A stretch of 64,000 nucleotides of DNA from Methanosarcina horonobensis HB-1 = JCM 15518 (lineage in GTDB: Archaea > Halobacteriota > Methanosarcinia > Methanosarcinales > Methanosarcinaceae). The notes beneath the pieces were generated by a model, which worked only from the letters and a program-made list of their open reading frames with translations, ran no database searches and was not told the origin of the DNA. Where the stretch lies: the NCBI RefSeq assembly GCF_000970285.1, contig NZ_CP009516.1:2893036-2957035 (forward strand). The letters run 5' to 3'. Of this stretch, positions 42,188 to 51,697 are shown one piece after another (within the stretch, counting starts at the first letter, position 1; each line of letters opens with the position of its first letter). Both the position numbers and the translations under genes were made by a program.

Positions 42188-42237
42188 GTATTAATAATTT
42201 ATTAAATAGTGTTATTTTGTATCTTTTATTATAAAAT
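42188..42237 (-). promoter_or_regulatory. Shared promoter/operator block before FecBCD-MT operon
   Basis: Read toward the minus-strand operon, the TATA-like palindrome (complement of 42224-42237) is followed by TTTAATAAATTATTAATAC (complement of 42188-42206). Both elements, in the same order and a similar spacing, occur before the nickel cassette at 32726-32778. It would leave a ~245-nt leader before 41942. It also lies ~250 nt before the divergent nikA-like gene, so it could act on both. Confidence 0.45.
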
Positions 42238-42272
42238 TAATAGTACAAATAATTGTAATTTTTAGATATCGT

Positions 42273-42338
42273 GTTATCCCAACCCTCTCAATGATATTTT
42301 CTACTGATAAGGAATACAACAGGTTTTGGGATTAGCTC
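42273..42338. mobile_element. Truncated MITE-like element
   Basis: The right end, read inward, is GAGCTAATCCCAAAACCT, matching the 132-bp elements at 7361 and 24110. The left end TTATCCCAACCC is a weaker match. It is about half the normal length, so it is probably an internal deletion. It lies in the divergent promoter region between the FecBCD-MT operon and the first Nik operon. Confidence 0.4.
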
Positions 42339-42488
42339 TAGTAATGAATTATAGAGGATTCTAATATCTGATTGAAAAATAAATTTAAATCTGTAAGAAA
42401 TGGGTAACATTAAATATTAAATTCATATTAATTATTATCAATAATGCTAAAAGTAGTAATATTTAGTAAAAAATTATGGAAGTATCAC

Positions 42489-44114
42489 ATGAAAAAAATA
42501 AACGTTACTGGAGTATTTGTAATTCTGATACTTGCGGTACTGATCAGCTGTGTCGCATTTTCCGGATGCACCGAATCGTCTGGATCATCCAGTGCATCTG
42601 ATGCATCCGGTACATCCGAAAACAATGTGGAAAAAGGTAACAGTGCTAAGAATACTCAGCAACAACTGGTTGTTGGAGAAGTATGGGGGCTGGGGGGTGT
42701 TGATCCGGGTCTACATAGCTATGATTTGAATAACTTCCTGGTAAGCGAAGGATTGACATCCATTTCTCCTGATTACAAACTTCTACCGGCTATAGCAGAT
42801 TCCTGGGAATATGTAGAAAACAGTACCTGGAGGTTTTACTTAAATGAAAATGTTGAGTTCCACGACGGCAGTAAAGTCACTGCAAATGACGTAAAAACTG
42901 CCCTTGACAGAAGTATGAAACTCAACCCGGACCTGCAGGGTAGCCTGAATATTAAAGAGGTCAAAGTCGTGGATGACAGTACAGTGGATATCATCACTAA
43001 CACTGTCGATGCCTCTCTTCCTGGCAGGATGGCCTACGGAGCTGCCGGGATCTACAAAAATAACGAGGGTGCAGAAGGCACAATTTCAACTCCGATATGT
43101 ACCGGTCCCTTTAAGGTTGTCAGTTATGATAAGGCAGCTGATACGCTAAAACTCGTAAAGAACGAAAATTACAGGGACGGCGCTCCAAAGTTAGATTCAG
43201 TCGTGATCAAGTTCGGTATTGGTGAGCCAAACACACGAGAAATGGCAGTCGAGAAGGGGGAAGTCGATTTTACTACGGAACCCACTCTGGGATCAACAAA
43301 AAGGCTTGAGAGCAACAAGAACCTCAATGTCACAATACATCCTCTCTGCCAGGGGTACAAGCTGAAGTTCGGGGACGTTTCAAAGGCACCGTATGACGAT
43401 GTAAGAGTAAGGAGAGCTATAGCTTATGCCATTGACAGGCAAAAAATAGTAGATAATATCCTTCTGGGAAGAGCCGCGGTATCCGACGGGAACGGACTGA
43501 CACCAGGTATCGAGTGGAGAAATAATGACTTAACAGGCTATGCCTACGATGTCCAGAGAGCAAAAGGGCTGCTTGAAGAAGCAGGATGGAAAGATACTGA
43601 CGGAGATGGAATAGTAGACAAGGAAGGACAGAAGTTCAAGATCACACTCTACACATGGCCCCAGAGACCAGCGCTGCCGCCCCTTGCACAGGCTACCCAA
43701 TCAATGCTTAAAGACATCGGTATAGAGTCTGAGGTAAGGATAATGGAATGGGATGCTATCAGCGACAGAAAAAAGGAATGGGGCATGATATGGGTTGCTG
43801 GCGGAGATACATGCATGATGATTCCGGACCCCAGCTACTACATTGAAGGAAACTTCTATTCCGAAAAGAATGACTACAATTACAGCAACCCCAATGTTGA
43901 TGCGCTTATAATGAAAGGAAGGACTATCTTTGATAAGGAGGAAAGATATGATGCATATAGGGAAGTGCAGAGAATCGTTTATGACGAAGACTGTGCCCAG
44001 GTGCACATTGCCTATCACTACCTGATGGTAGTCACGGATAAGAATGTAAAAGGCTACATACCTAACCCGGCTCACCATGATTACTGCATCAACAAAGACA
44101 TGTACATCGAATAA
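42489..44114 (+). CDS. NikA/OppA-like binding lipoprotein 1 (SBP family 5)
   Basis: About 541 residues. I start at M-K-K-I-N-V-T-G (42489); the signal ends in V-A-F-S-G-C. A Ser/Ala-rich spacer follows. Family 5 motifs: L-L-P-A-I-A-D-S-W-E, F-Y-L-N-E-N-V-E-F-H-D-G, V-R-R-A-I-A-Y-A-I-D-R. The C-terminal part is His-rich (V-H-I-A-Y-H-Y, P-A-H-H-D-Y), which fits binding a metal or metal chelate such as nickel. It is the first gene of a complete five-gene importer. A terminator-like hairpin separates it from the permease genes. Confidence 0.9.
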   Translation: MKKINVTGVFVILILAVLISCVAFSGCTESSGSSSASDASGTSENNVEKGNSAKNTQQQLVVGEVWGLGGVDPGLHSYDLNNFLVSEGLTSISPDYKLLPAIADSWEYVENSTWRFYLNENVEFHDGSKVTANDVKTALDRSMKLNPDLQGSLNIKEVKVVDDSTVDIITNTVDASLPGRMAYGAAGIYKNNEGAEGTISTPICTGPFKVVSYDKAADTLKLVKNENYRDGAPKLDSVVIKFGIGEPNTREMAVEKGEVDFTTEPTLGSTKRLESNKNLNVTIHPLCQGYKLKFGDVSKAPYDDVRVRRAIAYAIDRQKIVDNILLGRAAVSDGNGLTPGIEWRNNDLTGYAYDVQRAKGLLEEAGWKDTDGDGIVDKEGQKFKITLYTWPQRPALPPLAQATQSMLKDIGIESEVRIMEWDAISDRKKEWGMIWVAGGDTCMMIPDPSYYIEGNFYSEKNDYNYSNPNVDALIMKGRTIFDKEERYDAYREVQRIVYDEDCAQVHIAYHYLMVVTDKNVKGYIPNPAHHDYCINKDMYIE

Positions 44115-44127
44115 GTCTGTCACATAA

Positions 44128-44159
44128 AGCCTGTGTTACCTAACACGGGCTCTTTTTTT
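44128..44159 (+). terminator. Hairpin with T-tract between nikA-like and nikB-like genes
   Basis: AGCCTGTGTTA (44128-44138) pairs with TAACACGGGCT (44141-44151; one G-T pair), followed by seven T residues (44153-44159). Its place inside the operon suggests partial termination, giving more binding protein than membrane subunits. Confidence 0.65.
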
Positions 44160-44177
44160 ATGCTGGAGAGTGGTGAA

Positions 44178-45128
44178 ATGCTGGAGATCATCTTAAAACG
44201 AACAGGTATGTTTATTCTTGTAGTCATTGCCTCTACTGCGCTTGTATTTTTCCTGCTTCACAGCCTGCCCGGAGAGAGTGCGGAGGTCATGGCCAAATAC
44301 ATTTTTCTGGGAAACGTCGAACTTACTCCCTCAAATGAGGCAATAGATATAATAAAAGACAAATATGACCTGGAGAAACCCCTTTCCTCCCAATATGCCA
44401 CCTGGGTCTGGAACGCGATACACGGAAATCTGGGGAAATCATATCAGACAAATGACCCGGTAACTGAGGAAATCCTGATAAGGTTGCCTGCAACCATAAC
44501 ACTTGCTTTCGTCAGTATCCTTCTTTCCCTGGTCATAGGAATACCTGCAGGTATTATTGCTGCCGTGAAACAGAACTCGTTAACGGATTATTTCTGCAGC
44601 ACTATATCCGTGCTTGGAATATCGATTCCCAGTTTCTGGCTTGCAATCCTTTTAATTTTTGTTTTTTCCTACACTTTAGGCTTGACACCGACAATGGGAT
44701 ACGGAGACTTTAAGAGCCTGATACTGCCGGCAGTTGCACTCGGAACTCCTGCTTCAGCTGTAATTGCGCGTCTCATGCGTTCAAGTATGCTGGAAGTCAT
44801 GAGGCAGGACTACATCAGGACAGCCGTAGGAAAAGGCCTCAGTTACAGAATGGTTATCCTGAGACATGCGTTGAAGAACACGTTTATTCCGGTGATTACA
44901 ATAATCGGGCTTGAATTCGGACACCTGCTGGGAGGTACTGTCATCATTGAAACCATTTTTGCATGGCCAGGCATTGGCAGGCTTCTTATAACATCCATAT
45001 CTGCACGAGATATCCCGGTGATCCAGGGATGCATCGTTTTTATCACCATCACTTACCTTGTGATCAATTTTATAACAGACATCTCCTACTCCTATTTGGA
45101 TCCCAGGATAGGGAGGAGTAAGCATTGA
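44178..45128 (+). CDS. NikB/OppB-like permease 1
   Basis: About 316 residues, six helices. Start at M-L-E-I-I-L-K-R-T-G, with GGAG upstream, beyond the hairpin. Motifs: Y-D-L-E-K-P-L-S-S-Q-Y, G-L-T-P-T-M-G-Y, D-Y-I-R-T-A-V-G-K-G-L (the cytoplasmic EAA loop), I-P-V-I-T-I-I-G-L-E-F-G-H-L-L-G-G. Membrane subunit of a peptide/nickel-type importer. Its end is overlapped by the next gene. Confidence 0.92.
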   Translation: MLEIILKRTGMFILVVIASTALVFFLLHSLPGESAEVMAKYIFLGNVELTPSNEAIDIIKDKYDLEKPLSSQYATWVWNAIHGNLGKSYQTNDPVTEEILIRLPATITLAFVSILLSLVIGIPAGIIAAVKQNSLTDYFCSTISVLGISIPSFWLAILLIFVFSYTLGLTPTMGYGDFKSLILPAVALGTPASAVIARLMRSSMLEVMRQDYIRTAVGKGLSYRMVILRHALKNTFIPVITIIGLEFGHLLGGTVIIETIFAWPGIGRLLITSISARDIPVIQGCIVFITITYLVINFITDISYSYLDPRIGRSKH

Positions 45129-45970
45129 AGTTCAAAGACATCAGACTGGATGACCTGCTCAGGAATAAGGCTTCATTCCTTGGACTTGTTATTATCGGGC
45201 TTTTAGCTTTTACTGCAATTGCAGCAGATTTCATAGCGCCTTATGATCCCAACAAGATAGAACTTGACGACAAACTCAAACCGCCGTCTTCCGAACATAT
45301 ATTCGGTACCGATCAACTGGGTAGGGACCAACTCAGCCGGGTGATTCACGGAACACGGACAACTTTCGAACTGAGCCTTATTATAGTCACTGTCACTGCT
45401 TCATTCGGAGTGTTTGTCGGTATTATAGCCGGGTATTGCGGAGGTTTCATTGATGAGATATTAATGCGTCTCATTGATGTCCTGCTTGCCTTTCCGTCCA
45501 TAATCCTTGCCCTGGTCATAATCGGTTCACTTGGACCCGGGATTTTGAATACGGTAATTGCTATCTCGCTTGTAGGATGGCTATATTACGCAAGGGTTGC
45601 GAGGGCATCAACACTCTCAATCAAAGAAAAAGAATACATAGAGGGAGCCAGGGCGATGGGCTGCAGCGAAATGTATATTTACACACATTATATCCTGCCC
45701 AATTGCCTGCCTCCCATCATAGTTCTTGTTACCCTTAACATGGGGGGGGTGATATTGACCATAGCCTCTCTTGGTTTCCTTGGTCTTGGAGCCCAGCCTC
45801 CGACACCCGAGTGGGGTACCATGCTCAACGAAGGGCGGGAGTTCCTGAGGGATTGTCCATGGCTATCTGTAGTTCCCGGGGCCTTGATAATGATTTCTGT
45901 CCTGGCATTCAATTTTATCGGAGACGGATTAAGAGATATTCTGGACCCCAGGCAGCAGGTGATTAAGTGA
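45125..45970 (+). CDS. NikC/OppC-like permease 1
   Basis: 281 residues. TTG start just after GGGAGGAG, overlapping the nikB-like stop. Motifs: F-I-A-P-Y-D-P-N, H-I-F-G-T-D-Q-L-G-R-D, Y-I-E-G-A-R-A-M-G-C (EAA loop), F-L-G-L-G-A-Q-P-P-T-P-E-W-G-T-M. Partner of the NikB-like subunit. Confidence 0.92.
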   Translation: MKFKDIRLDDLLRNKASFLGLVIIGLLAFTAIAADFIAPYDPNKIELDDKLKPPSSEHIFGTDQLGRDQLSRVIHGTRTTFELSLIIVTVTASFGVFVGIIAGYCGGFIDEILMRLIDVLLAFPSIILALVIIGSLGPGILNTVIAISLVGWLYYARVARASTLSIKEKEYIEGARAMGCSEMYIYTHYILPNCLPPIIVLVTLNMGGVILTIASLGFLGLGAQPPTPEWGTMLNEGREFLRDCPWLSVVPGALIMISVLAFNFIGDGLRDILDPRQQVIK

Positions 45971-46908
45971 CTCTCTTATCCATCAGGAACCTTAAGAGCT
46001 ATTTTGTAACTCGTGATGGGGTTGTGAAGGCAGTTAACCAGGTAAGCCTTGATATATTCGAAAACGAGACTCTCGGCCTTGTAGGGGAAAGTGGATGCGG
46101 AAAGACCGTTCTTGCGCTGTCTATCTTAAGGCTTTTGTCGGAAAATACGGTAGTCGAAGGTAAGATCTCATTTAAGGGAAATGATCTTTTGCGTCTTAAT
46201 GAGGAAGAGATGCGGGATATCCGGGGCAAGGAGATAGCCCAGATATTTCAGAACCCCCTTAGTTCCTTGAATCCTGTCCTGACAATCGGTTTACAGGTTT
46301 CGGAACCTTTCATGCTTCACAGAGGCATGAAACTTGCAGATGCATGGCAGAGCGCCATATCAATGCTGCGTGCTGCAAAGATACCGTCTCCAGCAGAAAG
46401 GGGAAAAGAATACCCTCATCAATTCAGCGGGGGAATGAGGCAGAGAGCTATGATATCCATGGGGCTTGCGTGCAACCCTGCGTTAATACTCGCCGATGAG
46501 CCTACAAAAGGCCTTGATGTAACCATACAGTCCCAGATAATCGAACTGATGAGGGAGCTTGTGAAGGACAGGGGAGCATCGATGCTCATCATCACCCACG
46601 ATCTTGCTGTTGCTGCAGAACTTTGTGACAGAATTGCAGTCATGTATTCGGGGGAAATAGTGGAGGTTTCGGAAATCAAGGATTTTTTAAGTAATCCGGG
46701 TCATCCCTATTGTAGAGGCCTTTTACGGTCTTTGCCATTGAACGGTATGGAACCTATACCCGGAAATAGTCCTTCTTTAATTGATGTTCCGGAAGGGTGC
46801 CGCTTCCACCCCAGATGCGAATATGCCATGGAAAGATGCCGGAACGAACATCCTGAAATATATGAAGTTGAAAACGGCAGAAAAACGAGGTGTTTCCTTT
46901 ATGCTTGA
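45967..46908 (+). CDS. NikD/OppD-like ATPase 1
   Basis: 313 residues, GTG start in a GTGA overlap. Walker [10 protein letters not shown], signature [11 protein letters not shown], Walker [12 protein letters not shown], and a C-terminal Cys-rich end ([15 protein letters not shown]) that in OppD-type ATPases holds an iron-sulfur cluster. Walker A ends in KTV in place of KST. Confidence 0.92.
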   Translation: MTLLSIRNLKSYFVTRDGVVKAVNQVSLDIFENETLGLVGESGCGKTVLALSILRLLSENTVVEGKISFKGNDLLRLNEEEMRDIRGKEIAQIFQNPLSSLNPVLTIGLQVSEPFMLHRGMKLADAWQSAISMLRAAKIPSPAERGKEYPHQFSGGMRQRAMISMGLACNPALILADEPTKGLDVTIQSQIIELMRELVKDRGASMLIITHDLAVAAELCDRIAVMYSGEIVEVSEIKDFLSNPGHPYCRGLLRSLPLNGMEPIPGNSPSLIDVPEGCRFHPRCEYAMERCRNEHPEIYEVENGRKTRCFLYA

Positions 46909-47842
46909 GGTGCGGGACATTAAAAAAACTTTTTCAAAAGGACTGGTGCATAAGAAGTATCTCCGAGCCGTAGATGGTGTTAGTTTCACCATAGGCGAAA
47001 AGGAGACTTTCGGGCTGGTCGGAGAAAGCGGTTGTGGAAAGACTACTGTTGGCAGACTCATTTTGAGGCTTATGGAGCCTGATGCCGGGGATGTAGTCTT
47101 TAACGGGACAAACATAACAGGGCTCAACAAACCGGATCTGAGGAAAATGCGCCCGAAAATGCAGATCCTGTTCCAGGATGCGGATTCCTCTTTACATCCC
47201 AGGATGAGGATACGGGAGAGCGTGGCTGAACCTTTGAAGCTGTATAACTTAGTACCGGAATCAGATATCGAAAAAAAAGTAGTTGAGCTGTTAGAAATGG
47301 TTGGGCTTCAAAAAGAGCATCTTAACAGGTATCCTCACGAGTTAAGCGGAGGGCAAAACCAGAGAGTAGTGCTGGCAAGGGTACTTGCTCTCGGACCGCA
47401 ATTCATTGTTGCCGACGAGCCGACATCTGCACTGGATGTCAGTGTGCAGGCTCAGATATTATCCCTGATGAATGAGATGCAGCAGAAGTATGGCTTTTCA
47501 TGTCTTTTCATATCTCATGACCTGAGTGTCATAAGAAAAATGACCAGCAATATGGGTGTGATGTACCTTGGCAAGCTTGTGGAAACAGGCCGGACGGAAG
47601 ATGTTTTTGAGACGCCAAAGCACCCTTATACGCAGGCTTTGATCTCGGCTGTCAGGATAGCCGGTTCGGAAAGTCTACAAAAAACATCTCCCATTGAAGG
47701 TGAGACGCCGGACCCGATGAATCCGCCATCGGGATGTAAGTTCCATACACGATGTCCACAAAAGATGGATATATGCGAAAGAGTCGAGCCTGAAGTGGTC
47801 AATGTAGGAAATGGGCAGGTAGCGTGCCATTTATTCGAGTGA
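46901..47842 (+). CDS. NikE/OppF-like ATPase 1
   Basis: About 313 residues. The ATG at 46901 overlaps the end of the nikD-like gene by 8 nt; the longer frame to 46781 would lie inside that gene. Walker [10 protein letters not shown], signature [10 protein letters not shown], Walker [12 protein letters not shown], and a C-terminal C-x6-C-x6-C-like cluster ([15 protein letters not shown]). Completes the first Nik-type importer. Confidence 0.92.
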   Translation: MLEVRDIKKTFSKGLVHKKYLRAVDGVSFTIGEKETFGLVGESGCGKTTVGRLILRLMEPDAGDVVFNGTNITGLNKPDLRKMRPKMQILFQDADSSLHPRMRIRESVAEPLKLYNLVPESDIEKKVVELLEMVGLQKEHLNRYPHELSGGQNQRVVLARVLALGPQFIVADEPTSALDVSVQAQILSLMNEMQQKYGFSCLFISHDLSVIRKMTSNMGVMYLGKLVETGRTEDVFETPKHPYTQALISAVRIAGSESLQKTSPIEGETPDPMNPPSGCKFHTRCPQKMDICERVEPEVVNVGNGQVACHLFE

Positions 47843-47849
47843 TTGCACT

Positions 47850-47866
47850 GTATCAATTCCTGATAC
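47850..47866. promoter_or_regulatory. Palindrome GTATCA-N5-TGATAC
   Basis: An exact inverted repeat just after the nikE-like stop. The half-site resembles that of the NikR-like site at 37224, but the 5-nt spacer is different. It could be an operator for the following FecCD genes or a small hairpin. Confidence 0.35.
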
Positions 47867-47903
47867 TCATTTCAGATCGTGTCAGGAAATTTCTATTCAC
47901 AGT

Positions 47904-47936
47904 CTTGGCAGAATCCTACAAAGCCAAGATTTTTAT
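47904..47936 (+). terminator. Terminator after first Nik operon
   Basis: CTTGGC (47904-47909) pairs with GCCAAG (47923-47928), followed by ATTTTTAT. It separates the Nik operon from the FecCD genes. Confidence 0.6.
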
Positions 47937-48019
47937 AATATGAAAGCAATGAAGTGCTACTAAAAGTTAGAAAAATAACACTATCAAAGCCTGATGCTGT
48001 TTGGAGGACTCATGAATTT

Positions 48020-49126
48020 ATGAATCGAACCACTGATAGGCATTGCTCTCCTGATGTTAATAAGACAGATATAAGTATTCAGGCGAAGTTTCGTCAATAT
48101 AATTCGAGAAAAAAATTTTTTTTGACCAGTGTATCGGCAATGATTGTTCTTTTGGTCGGTATTGCAGCAGCCTTCGGCTCCTATGATCTCACCTTTGTTG
48201 AGGTCTATAGAATCATCTTTGGTGGAATCATTAATAGAATTTTTCTAGAATCAACCCTTCCCGATTCTGTCACTAGCACCATAATCTGGGATCTTCGCCT
48301 TCCCAGAATCTGCATGGCAATCGTTTCAGGTGCAAGTCTTGGGATTGCCGGTGCAATTATGCAAGGGGTACTCCGCAATCCATTGGCTGAACCATTTACG
48401 CTTGGCATCTCTTCTGCTGCCGCAATGGGGGCATCCCTGTCGATCATAGGCGGGATAAGGTTTTTTGGATCCTACAGTGTGGTAATCAACGCCTTCATCT
48501 GCGCTTTCGTTGCAACCATGGTTATCTACACGATCGCAAAAAGCAAGGGCATGACCCCTGAGACAATTATTCTCTCTGGAATTGCCATCATGTTCCTGCT
48601 TGACGCTGTCACATCCTTCATGCAGTATCTTGGCACTGCGCAGCAAGTTCAGGCAGTAGTCTTCTGGATGATGGGAAGTATTTCGGTTGCAGGCTGGGAT
48701 GCTGTATTCATCGTCTTTCTGACTGCCATAGTTTCTATTCCATATCTGATATATAAGGCTTCAGATATCACTATCATCGGGGCCGGTGATGAGACCGCCC
48801 ACAGCCTTGGGATAAATGTCGAAAAAGTACGAATGCAAACCCTCGCATTTGGGGCTCTACTCACAGCTGCAGTTACTGCATTCTGCGGGATTATAGGATT
48901 TGTCGGCCTGCTCTCCCCGCATATTACAAGGATGATCATCGGGGGAGACAACCGTTATGTTATTCCAGGATCTGCTATGGTAGGGGCAGTTCTTCTCCTT
49001 GGTGCAGATACAGTAGCAAGAACTATCCTCTCTCCAATGATCCTCCCGGTCGGAATCATGACCGCTTTTGTTGGAGTTCCATTCTTTATGTACCTTTTTA
49101 TGCGTAAGGGGAGAGAATCATGGTGA
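48020..49126 (+). CDS. FecCD/BtuC-like permease 2
   Basis: About 368 residues, ten helices. Motifs R-L-P-R-I-C-M-A-I-V-S-G, G-I-A-G-A-I-M-Q-G-V-L-R-N-P-L-A-E-P-F-T-L-G, G-F-V-G-L-L-S-P-H-I-T-R-M-I-I-G-G-D-N-R. The start is uncertain: GGAGG at 48002 favours the ATG at 48020, but the frame is open to a GTG at 47954. It is coupled to the ATPase gene by a 7-nt overlap. No binding-protein gene is on this strand; the one at 50328 (opposite strand) is the likely partner. Confidence 0.88.
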   Translation: MNRTTDRHCSPDVNKTDISIQAKFRQYNSRKKFFLTSVSAMIVLLVGIAAAFGSYDLTFVEVYRIIFGGIINRIFLESTLPDSVTSTIIWDLRLPRICMAIVSGASLGIAGAIMQGVLRNPLAEPFTLGISSAAAMGASLSIIGGIRFFGSYSVVINAFICAFVATMVIYTIAKSKGMTPETIILSGIAIMFLLDAVTSFMQYLGTAQQVQAVVFWMMGSISVAGWDAVFIVFLTAIVSIPYLIYKASDITIIGAGDETAHSLGINVEKVRMQTLAFGALLTAAVTAFCGIIGFVGLLSPHITRMIIGGDNRYVIPGSAMVGAVLLLGADTVARTILSPMILPVGIMTAFVGVPFFMYLFMRKGRESW

Positions 49127-49914
49127 AAGTTGATATCAATCAAGTATCCTTCAGTTATCCTAGTGCTGATGTACTCCATGATGTGACTTTCCAGATAGGG
49201 CCTGGAGAGATAACTGGTATCGTCGGTCCAAATGGTTCTGGAAAGAGCACTCTTATTAAGTGTATAGATACAATCCTTAAGCCAAAGGGTTCTATTCTAC
49301 TCGATGGAACTAATGTTCTGAAGATGGATCCGGTTGAACGTGCCCGTAATATCAGCTTGGTTCCGCAGTATGAAACCAGTGCGATGGATTCGACTGTCTT
49401 TGAGACCGTGCTTATGGGCAGGAGACCACACTCGGCCTGGAGGATAAGGAATGAAGATATAAACAAGGTTGCAGAAGTTTTGGAATGCTTTGGTCTCACA
49501 GATATGGCTATGCAAAAATTTGTTAGCCTTTCAGGGGGTCAGAAGCAAATCACTATGCTTGCCCGTGCGATCTGTCAGGAGCCTAAATTTCTTCTTTTGG
49601 ATGAACCAACCGCTGCCTTGGATATCAAAAATCAGCTTGAGGTACTTGACGTTATACGAAAACTTGTAAAGGAGCGAAACATGGCAGCTATCATTGCTAT
49701 CCATGATCTAAATCTAGGGTCCCGTTACGCAGACTCAATCGTGATGCTCAAAGAAGGTATGATATTTTCTAAAGGAAAGGCAGATGAGTTATATACTTCG
49801 GATATGATTGAGAAAGTTTACGGTGTGGAATCTGTAGTATTGGAAGTGCTCGGAAAACCTCATGTCATTCCTGTAAGCCCAATGAAAAAAGAATCATTTG
49901 ATCTAGCAGAGTAG
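49120..49914 (+). CDS. FecE/BtuD-like ABC ATPase 2
   Basis: 264 residues. Walker A G-P-N-G-S-G-K-S-T, signature L-S-G-G-Q-K-Q-I-T, Walker B L-L-L-D-E-P-T-A-A-L-D-I, switch A-I-H-D-L-N-L-G. It pairs with the permease at 48020. It is homologous to 38920-39717 but well diverged. Confidence 0.92.
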   Translation: MVKVDINQVSFSYPSADVLHDVTFQIGPGEITGIVGPNGSGKSTLIKCIDTILKPKGSILLDGTNVLKMDPVERARNISLVPQYETSAMDSTVFETVLMGRRPHSAWRIRNEDINKVAEVLECFGLTDMAMQKFVSLSGGQKQITMLARAICQEPKFLLLDEPTAALDIKNQLEVLDVIRKLVKERNMAAIIAIHDLNLGSRYADSIVMLKEGMIFSKGKADELYTSDMIEKVYGVESVVLEVLGKPHVIPVSPMKKESFDLAE

Positions 49915-50327
49915 AAGTCTTTTAAGGAAAACTTCATCAAATGAAGCAAATCAAAGATTTTTGCACTTTAAGCCTGAAAGTGGAGGCACCTCTTGAGCAG
50001 TTCCTCTTCATTTTTTCGACCTTAAGCTTGTCAGGCTCATCCCCATACTTGGACGGTATATGGAGCGCACCTTACCGCAGCCCTCATCAGTTTAAGTGCT
50101 TCAATTCTCCTAATGTTTCTTGTAAGCCTCTTTATTTCGGCGGTGGTCGAGGGGTAATTCCCTGCAAATATGGCTTGTTTTTGATTACAACGCAAATAAG
50201 TAGCAGACGATTCATACTGTTACAAGGGTAAACTAAAGGAAGGAGAAGATGGAAAAATACCCTCTTTTGCCTTTCACGGAACTAAAGACCTTCCTCATTA
50301 TTATCTATAAGATGAAATTCCTTAAAA
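49915..50327. other. Intergenic region between convergent genes
   Basis: A 96-codon frame at 49941-50231 has no protein-like pattern or ribosome-binding site, so I call no gene. The minus strand has a short K-R-L-T-R-N-I-R-R-I-E-A-L-K-like stretch (about 50080-50170) without start, possibly a relic. Confidence 0.4.
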
Positions 50328-51656
50328 TTAAGAAATATCTGGATAGATAAAAAGTCCATCCTTCTTAACATCCATATCCGGAAGTTTGAGGAAGTCGGTT
50401 ACATATTTTTGGTGGATTGCATAGGGATCCATATCAGCCAGTTGATCCGGATACAAGGCCTTTGATATGTACAATGCACCAAGGCAATTGCTGTGAGACA
50501 CAATGTTCACATCAACCAGGTATACCTTGTTATTCTTCACGGCATCTATAGAGCCAAACCCAGGCATTGCTTTGATTTTATCAAGTTCGGATTGGGCTAC
50601 GGCCTTGTCCGTCAAACCATAACCTAATGCTACATCAAAATCTTCCATCACTATCACCTCAGGGTTCTTCATAATAACCACCTCAGGATCGATCTCGAAG
50701 TAGGACGCAGTATCCATGAGGTTTCCTTTTGTGCCTTTTGTATCTTTGGTCATGGTGTTTGCACCAAGGAATTGGAGAGTCTTGATCGTCGGGCATTCAT
50801 CACCACCGCTTCCAAGAGCTTCACCTTTTCTTGGATACAGATAAATCACTTTTGCTCGTTCATCCTCGTTCAAGTCGGCAAGTTTATCGTGAACGTTACC
50901 TAAGGTATTTCCCATCCAGTCTACGTATCTGTTGGCTGAGTTTGGGGATCCGCAAAGATATCCGAGCATCTTTGCATACCCTAAGCTGTTCTGAATATCT
51001 CCATGATAGATCATGCTTAAGGGAGTTAAACTGGCTTCTTTCATCTTATTCATAAGTTCTTCATCAAAGTACTGATTCTGAACAACAAGGTCCGGCTTTA
51101 AGGCTACAATAGCCTCTATATCTGGTTCCGCTGCATCGCCTACATTCTTCACCTTACTAATCTCGGGAAGAATAATGCTCCGGGAAGCAGTGTCTTTATC
51201 AATTCCGACAATTTTGTCTCCAACTCCTATTACCTGGGCATTCTCGGCGATCATTTTGTCCAGCGAAACTATACGCTCAACAGGTGTCTTGACCCTTACA
51301 GGATTACTGTAGGAATCTTGCACAATCATTTCTGTTGCAGCTCCATCCATGATTGCCTTTACCTGCTCAACATCCTTGCTGTCCACTTTTCCATCGAGGT
51401 TAGCATCTGCAAGGGGTGTTGAGTCAGTTTTTCCTGCTCCAATCTGTTCTATTAGATCGATGTCTTGCTGATCAATATTCATATCCCCATTAGCATTTCC
51501 ATAGATGAAAAGTGTAAAATTCATTCCTGTATCGAAAGTAGCGCTGGCGTTTTTTTCATAATCCGAGCTCATGGAGGTTTTCATAACTCCAAGTGCCAGA
51601 ATTAATATTACTAAACCGATACCAAAATATAGATACTTGTTATTTTTGTCCATCAT
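50328..51656 (-). CDS. FecB-like binding protein 3 with dockerin-type repeat
   Basis: 442 residues. An N-terminal membrane helix (I-G-L-V-I-L-I-L-A-L-G-V) without lipobox Cys anchors the protein. Residues ~50-107 are a type I dockerin-like pair of calcium loops (G-N-A-N-G-D-M-N-I-D-Q-Q-D-I and A-D-A-N-L-D-G-K-V-D-S-K-D-V). The remainder is a family 2 binding protein (V-K-T-P-V-E-R-I-V-S-L-D, L-K-P-D-L-V-V-Q-N, V-K-N-N-K-V-Y-L-V-D). The H-G-x-C-F motif of proteins 1 and 2 is absent; S-H-S-N-C-L is at the matching place. The dockerin could be a calcium-dependent spacer or contact site. Probable partner of the FecCD-like pair at 48020-49914. Confidence 0.85.
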   Translation of the reverse strand: MMDKNNKYLYFGIGLVILILALGVMKTSMSSDYEKNASATFDTGMNFTLFIYGNANGDMNIDQQDIDLIEQIGAGKTDSTPLADANLDGKVDSKDVEQVKAIMDGAATEMIVQDSYSNPVRVKTPVERIVSLDKMIAENAQVIGVGDKIVGIDKDTASRSIILPEISKVKNVGDAAEPDIEAIVALKPDLVVQNQYFDEELMNKMKEASLTPLSMIYHGDIQNSLGYAKMLGYLCGSPNSANRYVDWMGNTLGNVHDKLADLNEDERAKVIYLYPRKGEALGSGGDECPTIKTLQFLGANTMTKDTKGTKGNLMDTASYFEIDPEVVIMKNPEVIVMEDFDVALGYGLTDKAVAQSELDKIKAMPGFGSIDAVKNNKVYLVDVNIVSHSNCLGALYISKALYPDQLADMDPYAIHQKYVTDFLKLPDMDVKKDGLFIYPDIS

Positions 51657-51684
51657 TTATCCTCAGTACGCATAAGATTTACAT

Positions 51685-51697
51685 AATAACTGTTATT
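51685..51697 (-). promoter_or_regulatory. Palindrome AATAAC-T-GTTATT
   Basis: An exact inverted repeat 28-41 nt upstream of the binding-protein 3 start, a position suited to an operator. AATAAC/GTTAT motifs also recur in the intergenic region at 56759-57251 but without clear symmetry. Confidence 0.35.

Noticed and set aside
49941-50231. 96-codon frame after the second FecE-like gene
   Set aside because: Composition is not protein-like and no ribosome-binding site precedes it.
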